Assembly (NCBI GenBank): GCA_030762895.1
Contig: CM061062.1
Location: forward strand, 102,530,874-102,594,873
Length of the DNA: 64,000 nt
Source: Sophora flavescens
Lineage: Eukaryota; Streptophyta; Magnoliopsida; Fabales; Fabaceae
Direction of reading: 5' to 3'
The position numbers were made by a program, and so were the translations under genes. Positions within the stretch are counted from its first letter, which is position 1; each line of letters starts with the position of its first letter. Positions 1 through 12,374 of the stretch are shown piece by piece. The notes below the pieces were generated by a model. It did no database searches. It saw nothing but the letters and a program-made list of their open reading frames with translations, and was not told the DNA's origin.

Positions 1-133
1 AAACTCACTTCCTCTCGGGTCAAATGGAATTGTCAAGAGGAAGTGTGACAGACAAGTGGGAGGGGCTAACTTACCAATGTCCACACATGCATGCAAGCCA
101 ACATATTTATCTAGTGCAAGAAAATCAGATTGC

Positions 134-545
134 TCAAAGATGCATGGTGGAAGGAGTGCTATCTAGATGCCCCGCCTCCTCACTTGTTGTTTCCCAAGGA
201 TTTGTGGAAGGTAATTCCTCTTGTTGTGGTTCACTCACCACCACCACTTCGTTTTCAATTTGGTCCATTCCCATAACCAGATTTTTCTCAACTTCCACTT
301 CATGTGGCTCTATGGGAATCATACATGGTGGTGGAGGTGGTAAATAAGAACAAAAGGTTTCCAAATCCTCCTCGGTATATATATATAAGCTCACCAGTCA
401 TAGGATCGACTCGTGATGGGATGTTATGAGATAGAGAAAACTCCTCGAAGAATTCTCCCAAATTTATATCGTCTTCCCACCACAAGTTGTCCTCCAAAAC
501 ATGACTGGAAGCTTCCTTATCAGGTGGATAATAAAAATTTTCCAT
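134..545 (-). pseudogene. Broken internal ORF of the family B-like element
   Basis: Starting at the ATG at 545, the frame begins MENFYYPPDKEASSHVLED and matches the start of the ORF at 51736 (YYPPEEEASSHALEDN). A frameshift near 370-380 moves the match to the next frame, where a proline-rich segment (YLPPPPPC) and an acidic segment with VEKNLVMGMD continue the match. Remnants of the downstream part are readable to about position 1. No known catalytic domain is recognised. The protein is acidic and low in complexity. It probably derives from a gag-region ORF, but its role is unknown. Confidence 0.6.
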
Positions 546-686
546 GACTTTTGTCCACCTTACAAAACAGAACTCAAAACAAAAAGATCAAATATATACA
601 GAAAAATATCAAATATACACAGGAAATAAAAAAAAAATGTCTAAACTAGTTGTCTCATTTGTTACTACTGATATTGACAAAGCCAA

Positions 687-704
687 TCCCCGGCAACGGT
701 GCCA
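687..704 (-). other. Primer-binding site
   Basis: On the minus strand the 18 bases read TGGCACCGTTGCCGGGGA, seven bases after the LTR end. This is one base different from TGGCGCCGTTGCCGGGGA at 46023 and 51600, the Athila-type site. It marks the start of reverse transcription of this element. Confidence 0.85.
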
Positions 705-710
705 AAAACT

Positions 711-2055
711 TGATGCGTGATTTTTAGAATATAAAGGCAAGTGCACCTCGTCGCAATCAAGTAATACGGTGGTAAGACCGGTTATCGTATCCACAGGGAT
801 CGGATGTCAATTACCAATTCACAAACTCAACAACTATCTAGACTAAACTAAAGTATGAGAGATTAAAACAGAAAATAAAGAAATAAAATATTTTTGGTCT
901 TTTGGGAATTCTATCGAACACTTGGTATGCAAACAGAGATGTGGCTAAGATTGTTAGGGTTAGACTACACTAATCCTCCCTTAATTGCAATGAAATGGTT
1001 ATCAACACAAGTCCTACTTCAATTATGACAATCAAGCCTTTTCTAAAATACTCAAGCCTAATGTCTTAGGTACATTGAGCCTAAAACCCCAAATCAAACC
1101 CTAATTCCTTAGGTGGATTAATCTGTGATTTTGCATTAAGTCAAGACTTATAAGATTGCAAGCATTCAACACCTATGTCTAGATTCTTGAACTACTTGGC
1201 ATATGATTCATGAGCATGCCTTAACACCAACCTTCCAGTCATCTATCAAAGCAACATATCATTCCTATGGGTAGCTAATCTAAGGAAAGCATTAAGCACA
1301 GAATCACACACTCATAAAGAAATAGAGACTTGCATTAAAACCAAATCAAATACAAACAAGTTTAGAAAAGCTACATCTAACCCCAACAATGGGGGATTAG
1401 TTACTCATATTTACAGAAAACCAAACCAGGGAAATAGGAGAAAAGGAGAGGAGAGACTCCATGGGAGCTTTCCTTCTTCTTCACAGCAACCCCTCTCAGC
1501 AACTCCCCTCTAGGATCGAAACCCTAGCTCAGTCGCAGCCTCCAAGTCCCCAAGAGCTCTCTCCACCAAAAGCTCCCCAAAACTGCCCTAAAACAGCAAC
1601 TTATACCAATCAGATCTGCGCGAATGTTAAAAATCTGCATTTAGAGAATTGAACTCTCGCGAGGCGAGAGTTTCTTCGCGACGCGAGATCGAAAGGTTTT
1701 TCTTCAATACGCCCGTGAGGAGCATCAGGACCTGGGCGTGATGGCTTCTGTTTCCAGACTCGCGAGGCGAACCAGAAAGGCTTGCATTTTCTCCAACAGT
1801 CAGCTTTCAGGGTCGCGGGGCGAATCCCCAGAATTCTGCTTGGCTCGATTTCTTCTCTTTTCAGGCTCTATTTCATCCAAGCATCCATCAAGGCTAATTC
1901 TGAGCATTTTTCCATTGAATTCCTGCAAAACAACACCAAAACCACCTTATCTGTTCCAAAGGAAAAACTAACCAAAATCAAACTAAAATGGCCTAACTTA
2001 TATACAAATGCACGCAGAAATATACATGGAAAATGAGGTGAAATCACACTCATCA
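711..2055 (-). repeat. LTR of the family B-like element
   Basis: On the minus strand it begins TGATGAGTGTG and ends CGCATCA just before the primer-binding site, giving TG..CA ends. The end near the PBS shares the segment about vertical-type words such as GTGGATACGATAACCGG and the poly-T-rich block with the family B LTRs at 51400-51592 and 55350-55560. The U3 part carries GC-rich words of the type CTCGCGAGGCGA (1655-1850), shared with other LTRs in the window. Short ORFs inside it are not considered genes. Confidence 0.8.
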
Positions 2056-2505
2056 CCGGTTCACAGGGAAAACCGGTCTAGCATCAAACCGGTGGAAAAA
2101 TCGAAAAACCGGTAAAACCGGTCATAACCGGTAGTGAACCGACCAGAACCGGTTTCTTAAAAAAAAAAAAATTGGTATAAAAGGATTTGGGTCATCCTAG
2201 CCAAAACCCAATTCTTTTGTTTTCTAACATATGTGGGCTAGTTGTAGATTTTGGGTTGGTTTTCCCTATGAAGATGATTTTAACATATATTTTTATATTT
2301 ATTTAGTTTAATTTCAAAATAAAAAAAATTGTGCTTAATAATTTTAGTTGTTATGTTGTTTTTTTGTTTAATTTTGTTACAAATATTATATTAAAAATTA
2401 AAATAATATTATTTAATTATAACCGGTTCAACCTCGGTTGGACCATTGAACCTTGAACCGCTGCCTTCACCGGTTCGATGGCCGGTCCGGTTTTGTAAAC
2501 CTTGG
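2056..2505. repeat. ACCGGT-rich repeat, probably a small DNA transposon
   Basis: Two clusters of ACCGGT/AACCGGTT words (about 2056-2155 and 2420-2505) flank an AT-rich centre, and the right end reads TTTTGTAAACCTTGG. The clusters are in inverted relation in part. The LTR element 1-2055 abuts the left cluster, so it may have inserted into this repeat. There is no coding capacity. Assignment to a MITE family is inference. Confidence 0.4.
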
Positions 2506-4663
2506 CTGAAGTGTCTTCTCCGTCAGACATGTCATCACTTAACGGTTAAACTTGAAGGTAGGGACTAATTGTAAAATTTTAAAAGTTACGAGGATATAAT
2601 GAAAAAAAAAAAGATAGGGACTAAAACCAAAACACTCCTATTTTACAGGGACCAAAAAGTTCATTAAGTCATTATAATAATAATAATTTTTATAATACTG
2701 CATGTTTTAACTTGTGGAAAATTTTATGTTATACATAGTTCGGTTAGACCATCCGATTGAATCGGTTGAACCTGAACTTGAACATTTTTCGATTTATTGT
2801 TCGATTGGTTCAAGGGTGTAAACAATCCAAGCTAGTCAATCACTTGAAGTTTGAGTTTGACTCATGTGTGGCTCAAGCTTGACTTATTTATTTAAACAAG
2901 TATGACTAAATGCTTGAGCTTCATTTGTTAAAAAAGTGTACAGTTTGAGCTTAGTTTGTTTAGCTCATTTATAACTTAATTATTTTTTCCATGAAAAATT
3001 TCCTTAAAATATTTTTTAAGTTTGTCAATTTAGCATTTAATAAAAATTTTAATGTTATATGATAATCTATTATTAAATGATAATTTACAAATAGAAATAT
3101 GTGATTAGCACGTGGATTGTGAAATTCAAAAATCCTAAACTATTATATTTTTATAATCCAGTAAATAAAAAATATAACATATTGACTACCACAAAAAATA
3201 AACTTAAATTAATTTTAACACTTTCAATAAAGGTCTACATATTTCCATAATATAAATAACAAAGGCTAGTAAAATCATTATCATCAATTTATTGGTAGAA
3301 TCGTTTCGTTCAAAATGTTGTCCAAGAGAATGCAAGTGAGAATGGTCTCATAGAAAGCAAAACCTTTGGGAGTAGAAACTTGATATGAGGAAAATAACCT
3401 TAGATGTGGAAACTTGATTTGGGAATAAAATAACCTTTACCAGTTACCAGGCAAAGGAAAAAAAACAATGATAAACTTAAAACAATTTAAACATCAATTT
3501 TTTACTTTATTATTTTATTATTTATTTAAAAACAAATTATAACTGTTCTTACAAGAACTAATAGCCCAAGACCACATAGGTTCTCTAGGACTTATGTATC
3601 TGAGTATTTGTGAATTGCTTGGTTTCTTATGGGAAGGATCCCACTTTATACCGGTCTTGGCTATTAATGGTATAATTAAAGTCTATTATATTATTAGAGG
3701 GAATCTCTCATCCTGTTTTGCCTCATGTCTTCTTTATTGATTGTCTTCAGCGCTTGTCATGCCTAAGATCTCTCGTATAGGGCGTTGCGACGACTTCTCG
3801 AGTTAATTTGTCAGGATGTAGGAACAATAACCATACGTTTTAACTCACAAATAAAACACATTTTTTGTAAAAAAAAATGTCATTAGAAAGCTATACAAAA
3901 GTGTTTTTATATCCAAAAAAAATATAGGATACATATCATTTTAATTTCTCGATAATATATATATATATAGAGTGTGATTGTTGAAATTCAATATTTCCAA
4001 TGAGTTATTAAGCAGAGCAACTCTGACAAGAGTTACTTCTGAAGTAGGTGGATCCACACACACCCCGACAAACATAAACATTCCTTTTTATTAACTCCTA
4101 CGCCCATACTTTTTGCATAGTTTCACTCGTATCTCTTGAGTTTCTGGCGCGTGCTAGCATATATGGACCCTGCTAACTTTGGTGCAGGCTGCACCGTCCA
4201 AGATTGACCGGTAATAGGGAGTGTTACAAGTTTTATCTTAATTATTTTTTAATGATATAATTATTAAAATTTTGTTTTGAATCCACCCACATTAGTCTCC
4301 CATGTTCATCTCTCTGCCATTAATTCCTTCACCGGCGATCCACTATCGTCGTCGTCGGCAGAGCTTCCGATGAGCCCAGAGCCCAACTCCACAACCACAA
4401 CCACCCCCACAGTGTTACATAGTTTTTCTGTTATACCTTTCTGTCAGGTACTTGGATGTAGTACACATATGTATTAATCAGTCAGTCACATTTTTAGTGT
4501 CTCTAATTCCTAACACATAGCACCACCCCAACCCCACCATAATGTTAGTCACTTAAAAAAATCTCAAGAATTTGAATCTGGAATCAAGGACTTTGCATTC
4601 AGTGGTGGCGCGGCAGAGACGCGGTTGGACACTGAAGAGTGGAGGAGCTAGGCGGCGAACGCG
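2506..4663. other. AT-rich intergenic DNA without recognisable genes
   Basis: No frame of convincing length or composition is seen. The stretch 2545-2670 has the words AGGGACTAA and CAGGGACCAAAAA, which also occur in MITE-like repeats such as 34531-35053. Around 2740-2830 there is a weak palindromic CGGTT/AACCG pattern. Otherwise I see nothing that can be annotated. Confidence 0.5.
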
Positions 4664-5053
4664 ATGGAGACGTGGTTCTGGTACGGCGGTCGCTCAAGTT
4701 CTGGTGTGAATCCTGATGGCAACAGTGTGAGGATGATTCGACGGTGCCTGTGTAGTGGGAGCAACGGTCTGAGGTGGCTGGGAGAGGTCACGACTGGTAT
4801 GGCTCGCGGTGGTGACTGGAATGACGATGGGCTCGCGGTGACTAGTCAACTAGTCAGAACTCGATCAGGGCAGAGAGGATCTGCATTCACGATCACCTCT
4901 TCCATGCACCTGGTTTGGCTTGGAAACGTTGGGCTATGTGATGGCGGCGAACGGCGTTTGGGATCTGGGTTGCGGCTGATGGGGACGAGATGCAAACAGA
5001 ACGATCCACAGCGGGAGAAGGGTAGGTGGTGGTCCGATTTCTCAGCCCTTTAA
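4664..5053 (+). other. Unsupported GC-richer ORF of 129 codons
   Basis: An open frame begins with METWFWYGGRSSSG. It is rich in Gly, Arg and Trp and shows no domain I recognise. The local sequence is more GC-rich than its surroundings (about 4600-5160). It may be a repeat fragment or chance. There is no promoter, intron or homologous copy in the window to support it. Confidence 0.12.
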
Positions 5054-5375
5054 CCGGAGATGGAATCTGGTGGATAAGGGTGAAGGGGTCGGTGGTGAGC
5101 TTTCAATAGGAGATGAACCGAGATTTGGGGCTAGGGTGAGGTGGGAAAAGAAGGGAAGAAACTTTTTTTTTCTCCAGATACTTGGAAGTTTCTTAGAAAA
5201 GCTGGATCAACCGCTAACAGGTTACTCATTAACCTTTTTTCTCATTAATCAACGGACATGGTTGGATGAGCATGCTGCATCTATCTTTGAATGTGCATCT
5301 TAGATGCCACCCCTACGCCTGAGTGAGTGGCTAGCGGAAGGTCAAAGGTGAATGTCAAAAATAAAGGCACAACCA

Positions 5376-5378
<3 letters not shown>

Positions 5379-5443
<65 letters not shown>
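5379..5443. repeat. (AT)n microsatellite
   Basis: About 65 bases of uninterrupted AT dinucleotides. No other role is visible. Confidence 0.97.
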
Positions 5444-5446
<3 letters not shown>

Positions 5447-6431
5447 TTCTTTGAAATAACTATTAGGAAATAAAATCAAGAAGTAAAACTTTAGGATCGA
5501 ACAGTAATGAATCATAATTGTCCGTTATAGTTGTTCTCAAGTTGCAACATAAATGAAATAAATGATAATCAACAACATTAATCCAAAAAAGAATTATAGG
5601 GATTACAACAATTTCATTTTATTTGATATAACTTCAAAAATTGACATGTAAGGTTGCTTCTGATAATGTTGTCGCAGGCCTATAAATCTGCAAAAAGAAG
5701 GTAATAAAATAATAGATGAATGATGATAAGTACATCTATCTTATTTAGGTGGCACACATTACATAAGTACATAAGTATAAATCCATGGTTGTGGAGTTTA
5801 CCTGGGCTTCGGAAATGGATGTTATGACTCATAAAAGCAAGTTGGGTAACTTGGATTGCATGAACCAAACTTCCACAAAAAAAATACTGTGAAGTAGAGA
5901 TTGGAATATTAGTAAATGTATCAGACAACATATGAAGAACGAAAGTTTGGAATTGGTACTGGTACGTGGCTGCAGGAACATGTAATACATACTTGGATTG
6001 CAATAAGATGTGAAGGTTTGATAGGTGACCTATTATGTGTTGCCGTGACCTAAACAAAAATCATTGAATAAATTACTTCCTTGATTACATAACTTGATTG
6101 TGGACATTTTCTCTTAATAGCCACATAGATGCAAAACTGGCTTCAAGTTACCTATATTTACAACATAGAATCAACAATTATGGACATTGTATTAAAATAA
6201 TTATTGAACATTGCACCTGTCAAGAACTAACATGGTTTTGTTCATTGATAACTTGGAATTCGTTATCTAAATGGAATTTACATTCAAACATGCAAATTAC
6301 TTGGAAAAAAAATGTGTGCATGCTATTTTCTCTCCTAATCTAAGAAATATTATATAAACTTTGTATATATGAGTAACATTTGGATGAGTAGTGGTAAAAG
6401 ATAAGTGTGGTTACATGATATCATAGTATTG
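5444..6431. other. Region downstream of the Helitron helicase gene
   Basis: AT-rich DNA. A minus-strand frame of 125 codons (6057 to 5680) has no recognised domain. If the Rep-helicase gene is part of a Helitron, the 3' terminus (CTRR with a short hairpin) should lie in or left of this stretch. I did not find an unambiguous one by eye. Confidence 0.4.
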
Positions 6432-8110
6432 CTATAGGTTTTGAAAGACTTCTTGGTAAACCACGTTCTTTGTTTCAGTGCATACTGTCTCATCCTCATC
6501 CAAGATTAATACTTTAAACCCTATTCTTGATTTTACTCTAGAAACAGCAACATATAGCTGACCATGTGTAAAAACCGGGCGTGGGAGATAAAGTCCTACC
6601 TTAGAAAGTGGTTGCCCTTGACTTTTGTTTATGGTCATTGCAAAACATAGTCATATAGGAAATTGTCTTTGTTGAAATTCAAACAGAAAGCCAAGGTTAG
6701 AAGGTACCAAATCCATCCTTGGAAAAAGAATCTTGTCTCCGATGTTTTTTCCTGATATAATTGTTGCTGTTATAACATTTCTGCCAAGCTCATTCACTTG
6801 TAGCCGTGTTCCATTGCATAAGCCACTTGCTTGATGAATATTTCTTAGAAGCATAACAGGGACACCATTTTTTAGTCTAAGTCAATGATTTGGTATTCCA
6901 GAGCATTTAATCTCATTCAAAAATTCAGATGTAAACCATTCATCATAGATTTCTATATCACGATCTGATTGGCAAGGTGTGTCAGAACTTGGATATTCTT
7001 TTTCATCTCTGGGAATTAAGGAGAGAATGAAGTCATTAACATGTTCAATAGAGTCTAGGGGTTGGTGCAAGAATTGATCTCTCTTCAAAAAACTTTGAAG
7101 TCCTCATATTTTGTAATATACCAGGATAAACAAATTCAACCAATGAGAGAAGTGGATTTTCGCAATCATGAATTAGCAGATCATTTGGTATGTTGATATC
7201 AGCTTCACCATTTTCATCCGCATCCATTTGACCATCTCCAATTTTAAGGATCCACTCAGCAAATTGTCTAATTTCATTAGCACTTTGATTTGTTTTTGCA
7301 GTGGTTAATCTCATATTTTTAGAGAGTTTCAAAACTTTGCAACTTTTCCATAATTCAGAGGAATTAATTGCTGCTTGCAAAATGTCATTTCTTGACCCTT
7401 TTCAGACAACTGGCAATATTTGCCTAAAGCCCCCTCCAAAACAACAACCTTACCTCCAAATGGTTTGTCACTGTTGTATGCACATTTTGATCTCATCAAG
7501 TCCCTCAAGGTGCGGTCAAATGCCTCAAAGCAAAATCTATTCATCATTGGAGCTTCATCCCGGATAATTAAGGTTGTTTCTATAAGAAGTTTAGCCCCAA
7601 GACTCCCTTGACTAATGTTGCAAGTTGACTCCTCATTGATAACTAATGGAATGCAAAAAGTGGAATGGGCAGTTCTCCCACTTGGTAGCAACAAAGAAGC
7701 AATCCCACTTGAAGCAACATTCAGGACAATCAATCCAAGTGACCTGATAGCAGCAGATAGGGTGTTCCAAAGAAATGTCTTCCCTGTTCCACCGTGGTCA
7801 TATACAAAGAAGAAACCTCCACATTTAGTTAAGACAACTGTCATGATTTCATTGTAAACATTGTGTTGTTCCTCCGTCAAGGATTTCAAAAGAGATGTGT
7901 GTAGTGCAGCCATCTCTGCCCTATCATAGTTCAGTTCCTCCACAATAAACTTATTTTGAAATTGAGACATAACTGAAAAACCTGGTAGAGGGAGACAACT
8001 ATAATCTTTTAGAGATCTTCCATTTGAATTTAACAACCTTTCCAATTCTAGAAGACAAAGATTCTTCATCTCGTTGTCATCAATTTGAAGTCCTGATGTA
8101 GGGAAAAAAT
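6432..8110 (-). pseudogene. PIF1-family helicase domain of the Helitron protein
   Basis: The Walker A motif is intact (GGTGKTFLW, near 7790). Walker B reads DEAPM in place of the usual WDEAPM context. Motif III (normally GGDFRQ followed by ILPV) is scrambled by two nearby compensating frameshifts at about 7440-7400. Another shift moves the frame near 7380, where INSSELWKSC and LSKNMRL follow. The C-terminal pieces (6854-6651 and 6638-6432) hold the ligand-like segments LCNGTRL, MTINKSQGQ and FTHGQLYVAVSRVKSR. A 5'-3' helicase would unwind the excised strand, but this copy is broken. Confidence 0.92.
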
Positions 8111-8699
8111 ATATATATATGATACAGCCCTTAAGAAAATAAGTATATTTGAAAGTATTGGTCAGTATTATGTTTCCTTGCAGCAAGAAGAGACAACCTA
8201 TTACAAATATATAATTGAGTATTATGATTGAGTCATACATGTCCCTAAGTAAATATGCATCCTAAGGTTAAGTAATATACTGTTTGTTTTTTTATTTTTT
8301 TGGCTAGGCAAAGGGTATATATATTAATAATAGGATCGTGATACAATCATTTTGTACAAATAGAGACAATAAACCATATAATACAGTTACAACTCAATGA
8401 TAGATGCCAATAACAGTGCAACGAGATCTGCATAACCTCCCTATTGTGTTATAGCCGTGAATTACAACCCAAAACAAACAAATTAGGTAAACATGCAAAC
8501 AATGATCCTGTCGCAGCAGCAATAAGACAAAACAGAACCAAGGGGGGATATGCAACACTGGTCCTGTTATGAAATTTGGTTTGTTTAGGTTTTGTGAATT
8601 TTTGTATGGAAGTGATTCCTTTTGAAACTAAAAAAGCATAGTATGTGTAATTTCGAGATAGATGAATGCAAAAGCTTAACAGCAATAATATAAGGAATG

Positions 8700-9790
8700 A
8701 AAAAGTTACCTGGAAATTTGAACAACTTTATTCTTTGATAGAGAATTCCATCAGATAGCAATTCCCAAGTAGAGTTCCATACCACATCTGGTTTTGACAT
8801 TGTGTTCATCACCAACAATGTAACAAACATCCTCCTCAATTGGTCTCCAGATGCCAATTCGCTCGCTTCCTTGAGTGCATCAATGTACTCCTTATCATCT
8901 GCCAACAAACCCAAAGCATAACATGCTTCCTGGAAAGTCTTCAAAATATTGCCATTAACTGTCCTGATACTTTCATAGCTAGTACAACCCTTTTGGACAG
9001 TAAGCAATATCCTCATGTAGTAAAGTTCACCAGTGCCAGCAGGAACATAGGTAAGCCTCCCGATAGTAAAACCTTGCCAAGAACATGGTTTGAACATTCT
9101 CATTCTTCCTGGCAATTGTATCAATTGGGTCATCATCTTTAAAGAGAACTGATTGGCCATTTAGAAGATGAAATACTAACCTTTCAACAGGTAGCCACCT
9201 CTGATGGATATCATAGGCAAAAATTCTCCAAGCTGCCTCGCATGGGGATAGGTATCTACAATCATAATGTTGTTTAATTTCATCAACCACAACCTGTTTT
9301 TCTGAATCTTGAGGACCATTGGTTATCTCAATAGTTGCTCTGTCAGGACCCTTGTTGACATATTTAAACAAATACTTGATTGAGTTGGATTTATTACAGT
9401 ACTCGGTATTCACGTGTGCCTGATACCTTTGCAAAAGAAGGGGACTATATGGAATTACATTTCTGTTATCCATGTTGATTCCATTCTTTTGGACCGACAT
9501 GCCCGAATCTCGACGCCGGTAACATGGATAGCCATCTTCATCAATAGTGGTTATGGATTGAAATTTCTTTGGAAAATACTTTGAACATCTTTTTTCTTTC
9601 ATGCAAGGTGACTTCATGTTAGCAAATCCACATGGACCATGTATCATGTAGGCTCCAACAGCTTCAGCCAACTTTGGATACATAGTTGGATTAGGTAATT
9701 CAGCTGAGATAACCTTATCAATGTCCGAACCATTGTTTAGTATATTGTCACCATCCAACCACAACAATATATGAGCATATGGAAGTCATG
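8700..9790 (-). pseudogene. HUH Rep endonuclease domain of the Helitron protein
   Basis: The HUH motif region is readable at about 9790-9750. The family's G-L-P-H-A-H appears as stop-L-P-Y-A-H, followed by ILLWLDGD. Thus the first catalytic histidine is Tyr and a TGA precedes the motif. Downstream come AYMIHGPCG, C-x4-CSK-F-PK and the RRRDSG segment. Next are the PYSPLLLQRYQAHVNTEYCN and KYLFKYVNKGPDRA segments (9767-9027), then TGELYYMRILLTVQKG and DDKEYIDALKEASE (9160-8700). Cleavage needs both His and the distal Tyr, so this copy is inactive as it stands. A frameshift lies near 9030-9160. Confidence 0.9.
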
Positions 9791-9870
9791 TTTTTTGAAA
9801 CTCCATAGTATACATCCCTGTTATTTTAAGACAAAGTATTAGTGTGGGAAAGTTATATAAATTGCGGAAA

Positions 9871-10516
9871 TTATAAATAATGATTAATTGACAACTTACC
9901 TGGATTCACCTTCCCAAAGATTTGTTTTTTGTTTTTTAAATCAGTCATTAGTTCATCAAGCTTCATCTTGAAAACTCTAGAAACAATGTCAGGTCTGTCT
10001 GATGCTAATAGTTCCATTTCAGAAACAAATTCCCGGATCTCTGGCCAATGAGTGTTACATGTAATGGTAACAAATAAATCAGGATAACCAAATCTCTTGC
10101 AAATAGTCATTGCATCCTGACAATTGTTGAACATGCATCTCATACCACCAGTAAAAGATGCCGGCAATACGATAAGTTTACTAGCTGATGAAGCACGAGT
10201 TTCCCCTCTATTAACCGCCTCTTGTAAGCCATTAAGAACTTCAGACCTGATTGTTTGTTGATTCTCTCTTATGTAGGACAATTGTTGAGCCTCTTTCATA
10301 GTGTAGTATAAATTGAGGAGGACAACGTCCATCATTGATTGTATTTTGCACCTTCCCCCCAAGTGAAGTAAATGAGAACATGGTATTGTATGCTCTGTAA
10401 TTTTGTTTGAAGTGGCTGCTTCTATTATCTGTCCCAGAGATCAGACCCAACAGTAAATCCGGAGGTCTTTCCAATAAGGAAAAGAAACAGAGTTGTGTCA
10501 TTTTCATCCATATCAC
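9871..10516 (-). pseudogene. Helitron-specific N-terminal domain
   Basis: The minus strand reads through the typical segments in order: FRAYN-like (YRAYNTMFSFTSLGGK), NDGRCPPQF, QLSYIRENQQTIRSE, LPASFTGGMRCMFNNCQDAM and PDLFVTITCNTHWPEI. Plant Helitrons normally have LPASF..GSPRYM..QDAMAIC and DLFITFTCNPKWPEI at these places. At least one frameshift separates 10516-10241 from 10362-9871. The segment ends at a likely donor after IFGKVNPG, just before the Rep part. Confidence 0.85.
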
Positions 10517-10844
10517 CTGATAATAAATTGAATGTTAATATTCCAAATTGTTGAAGTCAGGAATTCAGATAGCAACAACGTTATGCAACTATATAGAAAA
10601 AAAAAATTGATTCTACTGTTGTTAGGTTGGTCGAAATTATCGAAATCCAATGTTGATGTTGTTGTACTGAAGGATTGATCACTTCTGATACTACAGAAGA
10701 GGATTCTCCAATGGATGCAGAGACACATGAACCCCTTATATTTTTTCCTGTTAATTATGGAGCGATAGAAAATATTAATCATAAGTTGAAACATTAGATC
10801 TGTTATAAGATCTTCCAGAGGTATTAACATCTCCTACAGCCACT

Positions 10845-11472
10845 GGGTCCAGACAAAACACAAATTTTTTATTTATATCACTTATAAATTATACAAAAAT
10901 AAATAATGACTGAATTTAAACATTGTTATGGAAACCAATGTATTTACCCTGAGACAATGGTGACAAAGGTATTCTAATTTGATTCTCCAATGTTGAGCTG
11001 CATTTTGCAGAAATGAATGTTGAAGAATTTGGAGTTGCATTCTCTGCATCAAAGGTTAATCCATCTTTAAAAAGGTTTGTGCTCTGGACATTAGAGCTGA
11101 GATTACAACTTGTCATTAGGCTATTACCTGGGTGCAGATTCGAAAAAAGAAAGCAATTAGTTAGCATATGCATATGATTAAGTTGAATGTGAAACTCATA
11201 TTTAATCATGTGAATAAAAACTATTTACCATCACTCAATGGTGTGTATGGGATTCTTTTTCCTTTTGTCCAAGTTGAGTGGGAAGTTGAAAGTACACTCT
11301 TGTCTGGTGTGATATTCTCATCTGGAACTGTATTAGCAGCATAAAAAAATAAATAAGAACTTTATAAATTCATATTATGACAGCTGATTGTAAATATGCA
11401 TTAATGATAATAGAATGTATTAGGACTTACCTCTGATGGCAATATTTTTCTTCCTGGATTTTTTATTCATAA
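10845..11472 (-). pseudogene. Probable 5' exons of the Helitron gene
   Basis: The minus strand has a short frame starting MNKKSRKKNIAIR at 11472 followed by GTAAGT. Another frame contains DENITPDKSVLSTS followed by GTAAAT (near 11230). A third, ending in RIPLSPLSQG, is followed by GTAAAT (near 10945). The basic start followed by Ser/Thr-rich linkers agrees with 5' exons seen in plant Helitron helicase genes, but these parts are not conserved enough to be certain. They could also be unrelated host exons. Confidence 0.4.
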
Positions 11473-12374
11473 TGAGCTTTCTTTTATCCTAGCATCCTTA
11501 GAATTGTTATGATTCATCTTTTGATGGAAGCTTGTTTCATATGCTACAGGTGTATGCAAATGGTACCAGTAACAGTGGTGAACTTTGGTTTTTGTTTGTT
11601 CCTGAATGAAGTCATGTGCTCCTTCCATATAGCCGCTAATAAATTACTTTTGAGATTTTGTATTTTTTACATTGAACAGAACACCTTTTTCTTTTGAGAA
11701 TGGTGTAAATATGAGTCATTGGTATATATGTTACTAAAAAAAAGAAAATGTTACACTATATTAGGCAAAGATGGAAAAAGACTAACGAGAAAGGGTGGAC
11801 TTTCGCCACCTAAGCAAATGTGCCATGTTGTTCCTTTACAAAAGATATCAAACCTGACACATTGTGTTGTTTGTTTCCATTGCACAGCTTTCGAAAGCTA
11901 TAACATCTGGTTTCTTGGGACCAGATTTATACAATGGGTCTTACATCCGTATTATTAAGTTACATATTTGTTTTCCATAAAAAAAATTAGTTAAATGAGT
12001 GTTATTATCAAACTATATAAAAATGACTTGGTTATCTAAAATAGGCAGATGGGATACCATTTAATTTAGAGTTGGGTTATTGAATTGCACATTGGTATCT
12101 CATTTTATTTCATATTGATAAGCTAATTGTACCACAGAGAATACGACAACAAAATTTAATAAAGTGTCTGGGTTCAATATAGAGAAAATTGATACGAAAG
12201 GTAGCAAAATACTTATCATTACTTCAAAGTCATAAAAATGACCACAAAACAGGTTCTTTTACAACCAAGTCAACCATGAAAACTAACAAACTAAAGATAG
12301 TTAGGCTTTACATAACTTGATACGAAACATGGGACAACACAGCCAGTTTAGAGAAAACTTAAAAAACTAAACAC
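11473..12374. other. AT-rich spacer between the Helitron and B3-like genes
   Basis: Short plus-strand ORFs (11509-11697, 11719-11958) show no recognised domain. The stretch presumably holds the promoter of the minus-strand gene to its left and the 3' flank of the B3-like gene to its right. No clear TATA box or other site is singled out. Confidence 0.4.

Larger units (their letters stand above)
1..2055 (-). mobile_element. 5' part of an Athila-like LTR retrotransposon, cut by the window edge
   Basis: Read on the minus strand, this holds a 5' LTR (2055 to 711), a primer-binding site (704 to 687) and the start of an internal region with a broken ORF. The internal ORF resembles the one at 51736-52599, so this is a relative of the element called family B here (46438-55560). 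The 3' half lies outside the window to the left. No RT or integrase is seen, as in the other family B copy, so it is probably non-autonomous. A target duplication cannot be tested because only one end is present. Confidence 0.8.
6432..11472 (-). pseudogene. Helitron Rep-helicase (RepHel) gene, decayed
   Basis: This is the transposase of a rolling-circle Helitron. Such proteins join a Helitron-specific N-terminal domain, an HUH-type Rep endonuclease and a PIF1-family helicase. All three are readable in order on the minus strand, spread over several frames. Small upstream exons (11472 to about 10845) with GT donors come first. Then come the N-terminal domain (10516-9871), Rep (9790-8700) and helicase (8110-6432). 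Frameshifts, in-frame stops and a damaged HUH motif show that it cannot make an active protein. Introns are suggested at 8110-8700 and about 9790-9900. The B3-like gene at 12375-14051 lies upstream on the same strand. Identification of the family is firm; exon borders are approximate. Confidence 0.9.

Noticed and set aside
1461..2036. Plus-strand ORFs in the first LTR
   Set aside because: They lie inside an LTR, are short, and have no homology recognised.
5680..6057. Minus-strand ORF of 125 codons as a further Helitron gene
   Set aside because: No recognised motif, biased His/Leu/Ile composition, no second copy to compare.
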